From NCBI RefSeq assembly GCF_028453695.1, contig NC_135781.1, positions 11,469,640 to 11,533,639 of the forward strand: a stretch of DNA of 64,000 nt, read 5' to 3'. A program made the position numbers and the translations under genes. Shown here one piece after another: positions 63,973 through 64,000 of the stretch. The notes under the pieces are model-generated. The model saw nothing but the letters and a program-made list of their open reading frames with translations, did no database searches and was not told where the DNA came from. Numbering within the stretch: the first letter of the stretch is position 1; every line of letters starts with the position of its first letter. The DNA comes from Augochlora pura (Eukaryota; Arthropoda; Insecta; Hymenoptera; Halictidae).

Positions 63973-64000
63973 CTATTTGTTGGCACTAGAAGTGTTTCAG

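Larger units (their letters stand above)
60841..64000. other. Right-hand end: mostly non-coding, with three unidentified candidate exons
   Basis: The stretch 60841-61200 is AT-rich. From 61200 to 64000 it is CpG-rich with high-GC patches. Three short open stretches have somewhat protein-like composition: 62115-62257 plus, 63121-63340 minus and 63832-63972 minus. They are listed separately. The last 10 bases (agtgtttcag) look like a plus-strand splice acceptor, but nothing inside the window tests that. Confidence 0.45.

Noticed and set aside
1..64000. CRISPR array, operon, rRNA, phage or other prokaryote-type system
   Set aside because: No regularly spaced repeats, no long contiguous genes and no ribosome-binding-site pattern. 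Intron-split exons and base texture are those of an animal nuclear genome.

Overview
The window looks like a piece of an insect nuclear genome, most likely hymenopteran (bee, ant or wasp). CpG-rich blocks alternate with AT-rich tracts, there are many simple repeats and short palindromic or TTAA-flanked transposon remnants, and coding DNA is very sparse. Nothing bacterial or organellar is present. There is no operon structure, rRNA, convincing tRNA or CRISPR array.

Only one gene is recognisable with confidence. Two internal exons on the minus strand, 15236-15373 and 12947-13072, have proper splice sites and matching codon phase. Joined, they encode the second half of LIM domain 1, the inter-LIM linker and the first half of LIM domain 2 of a LIM-only (LMO) protein. 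The best match is the Drosophila Beadex/dLMO and vertebrate LMO1/LMO3 (rhombotin) type. LMO proteins are nuclear adaptors without DNA-binding activity; they bind Chip/LDB and compete with LIM-homeodomain factors such as Apterous. I could not find the exon with the first zinc knuckle of LIM1 to the right, or the exon that finishes LIM2 to the left. Both flanks therefore look like long introns: at least 12.9 kb on the 3' side and, unless an upstream exon was missed, up to 48.6 kb on the 5' side.

Layout. 1-12946: presumed intron toward the missing 3' exon, with C-homopolymers and a CGG tract. 12947-15373: the two LIM exons and a 2.16 kb intron. 15374-32595: non-coding, with an imperfect hairpin near 17.8 kb, a (TC)16 microsatellite and a homeodomain-motif-rich stretch near 18.2 kb. 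32596-33030: a palindromic MITE-like element abutting a dispersed repeat, with a second copy of that repeat at 52.9 kb. 33031-50258: several perfect palindromes and an opposed GA/TC microsatellite pair. 50259-54334: a degenerate and then a well-preserved TTAA-flanked (piggyBac-type) MITE. 59.7-60.8 kb: a foldback element with relatives at 47.4 and 60.7 kb. The last 2 kb contain three short open stretches that could be exons but that I cannot identify.

Most open frames of 60-140 codons here look like chance: they overlap on both strands, lack family motifs, and the longest is created by microsatellites. They are not annotated as genes, apart from a few flagged at low confidence.
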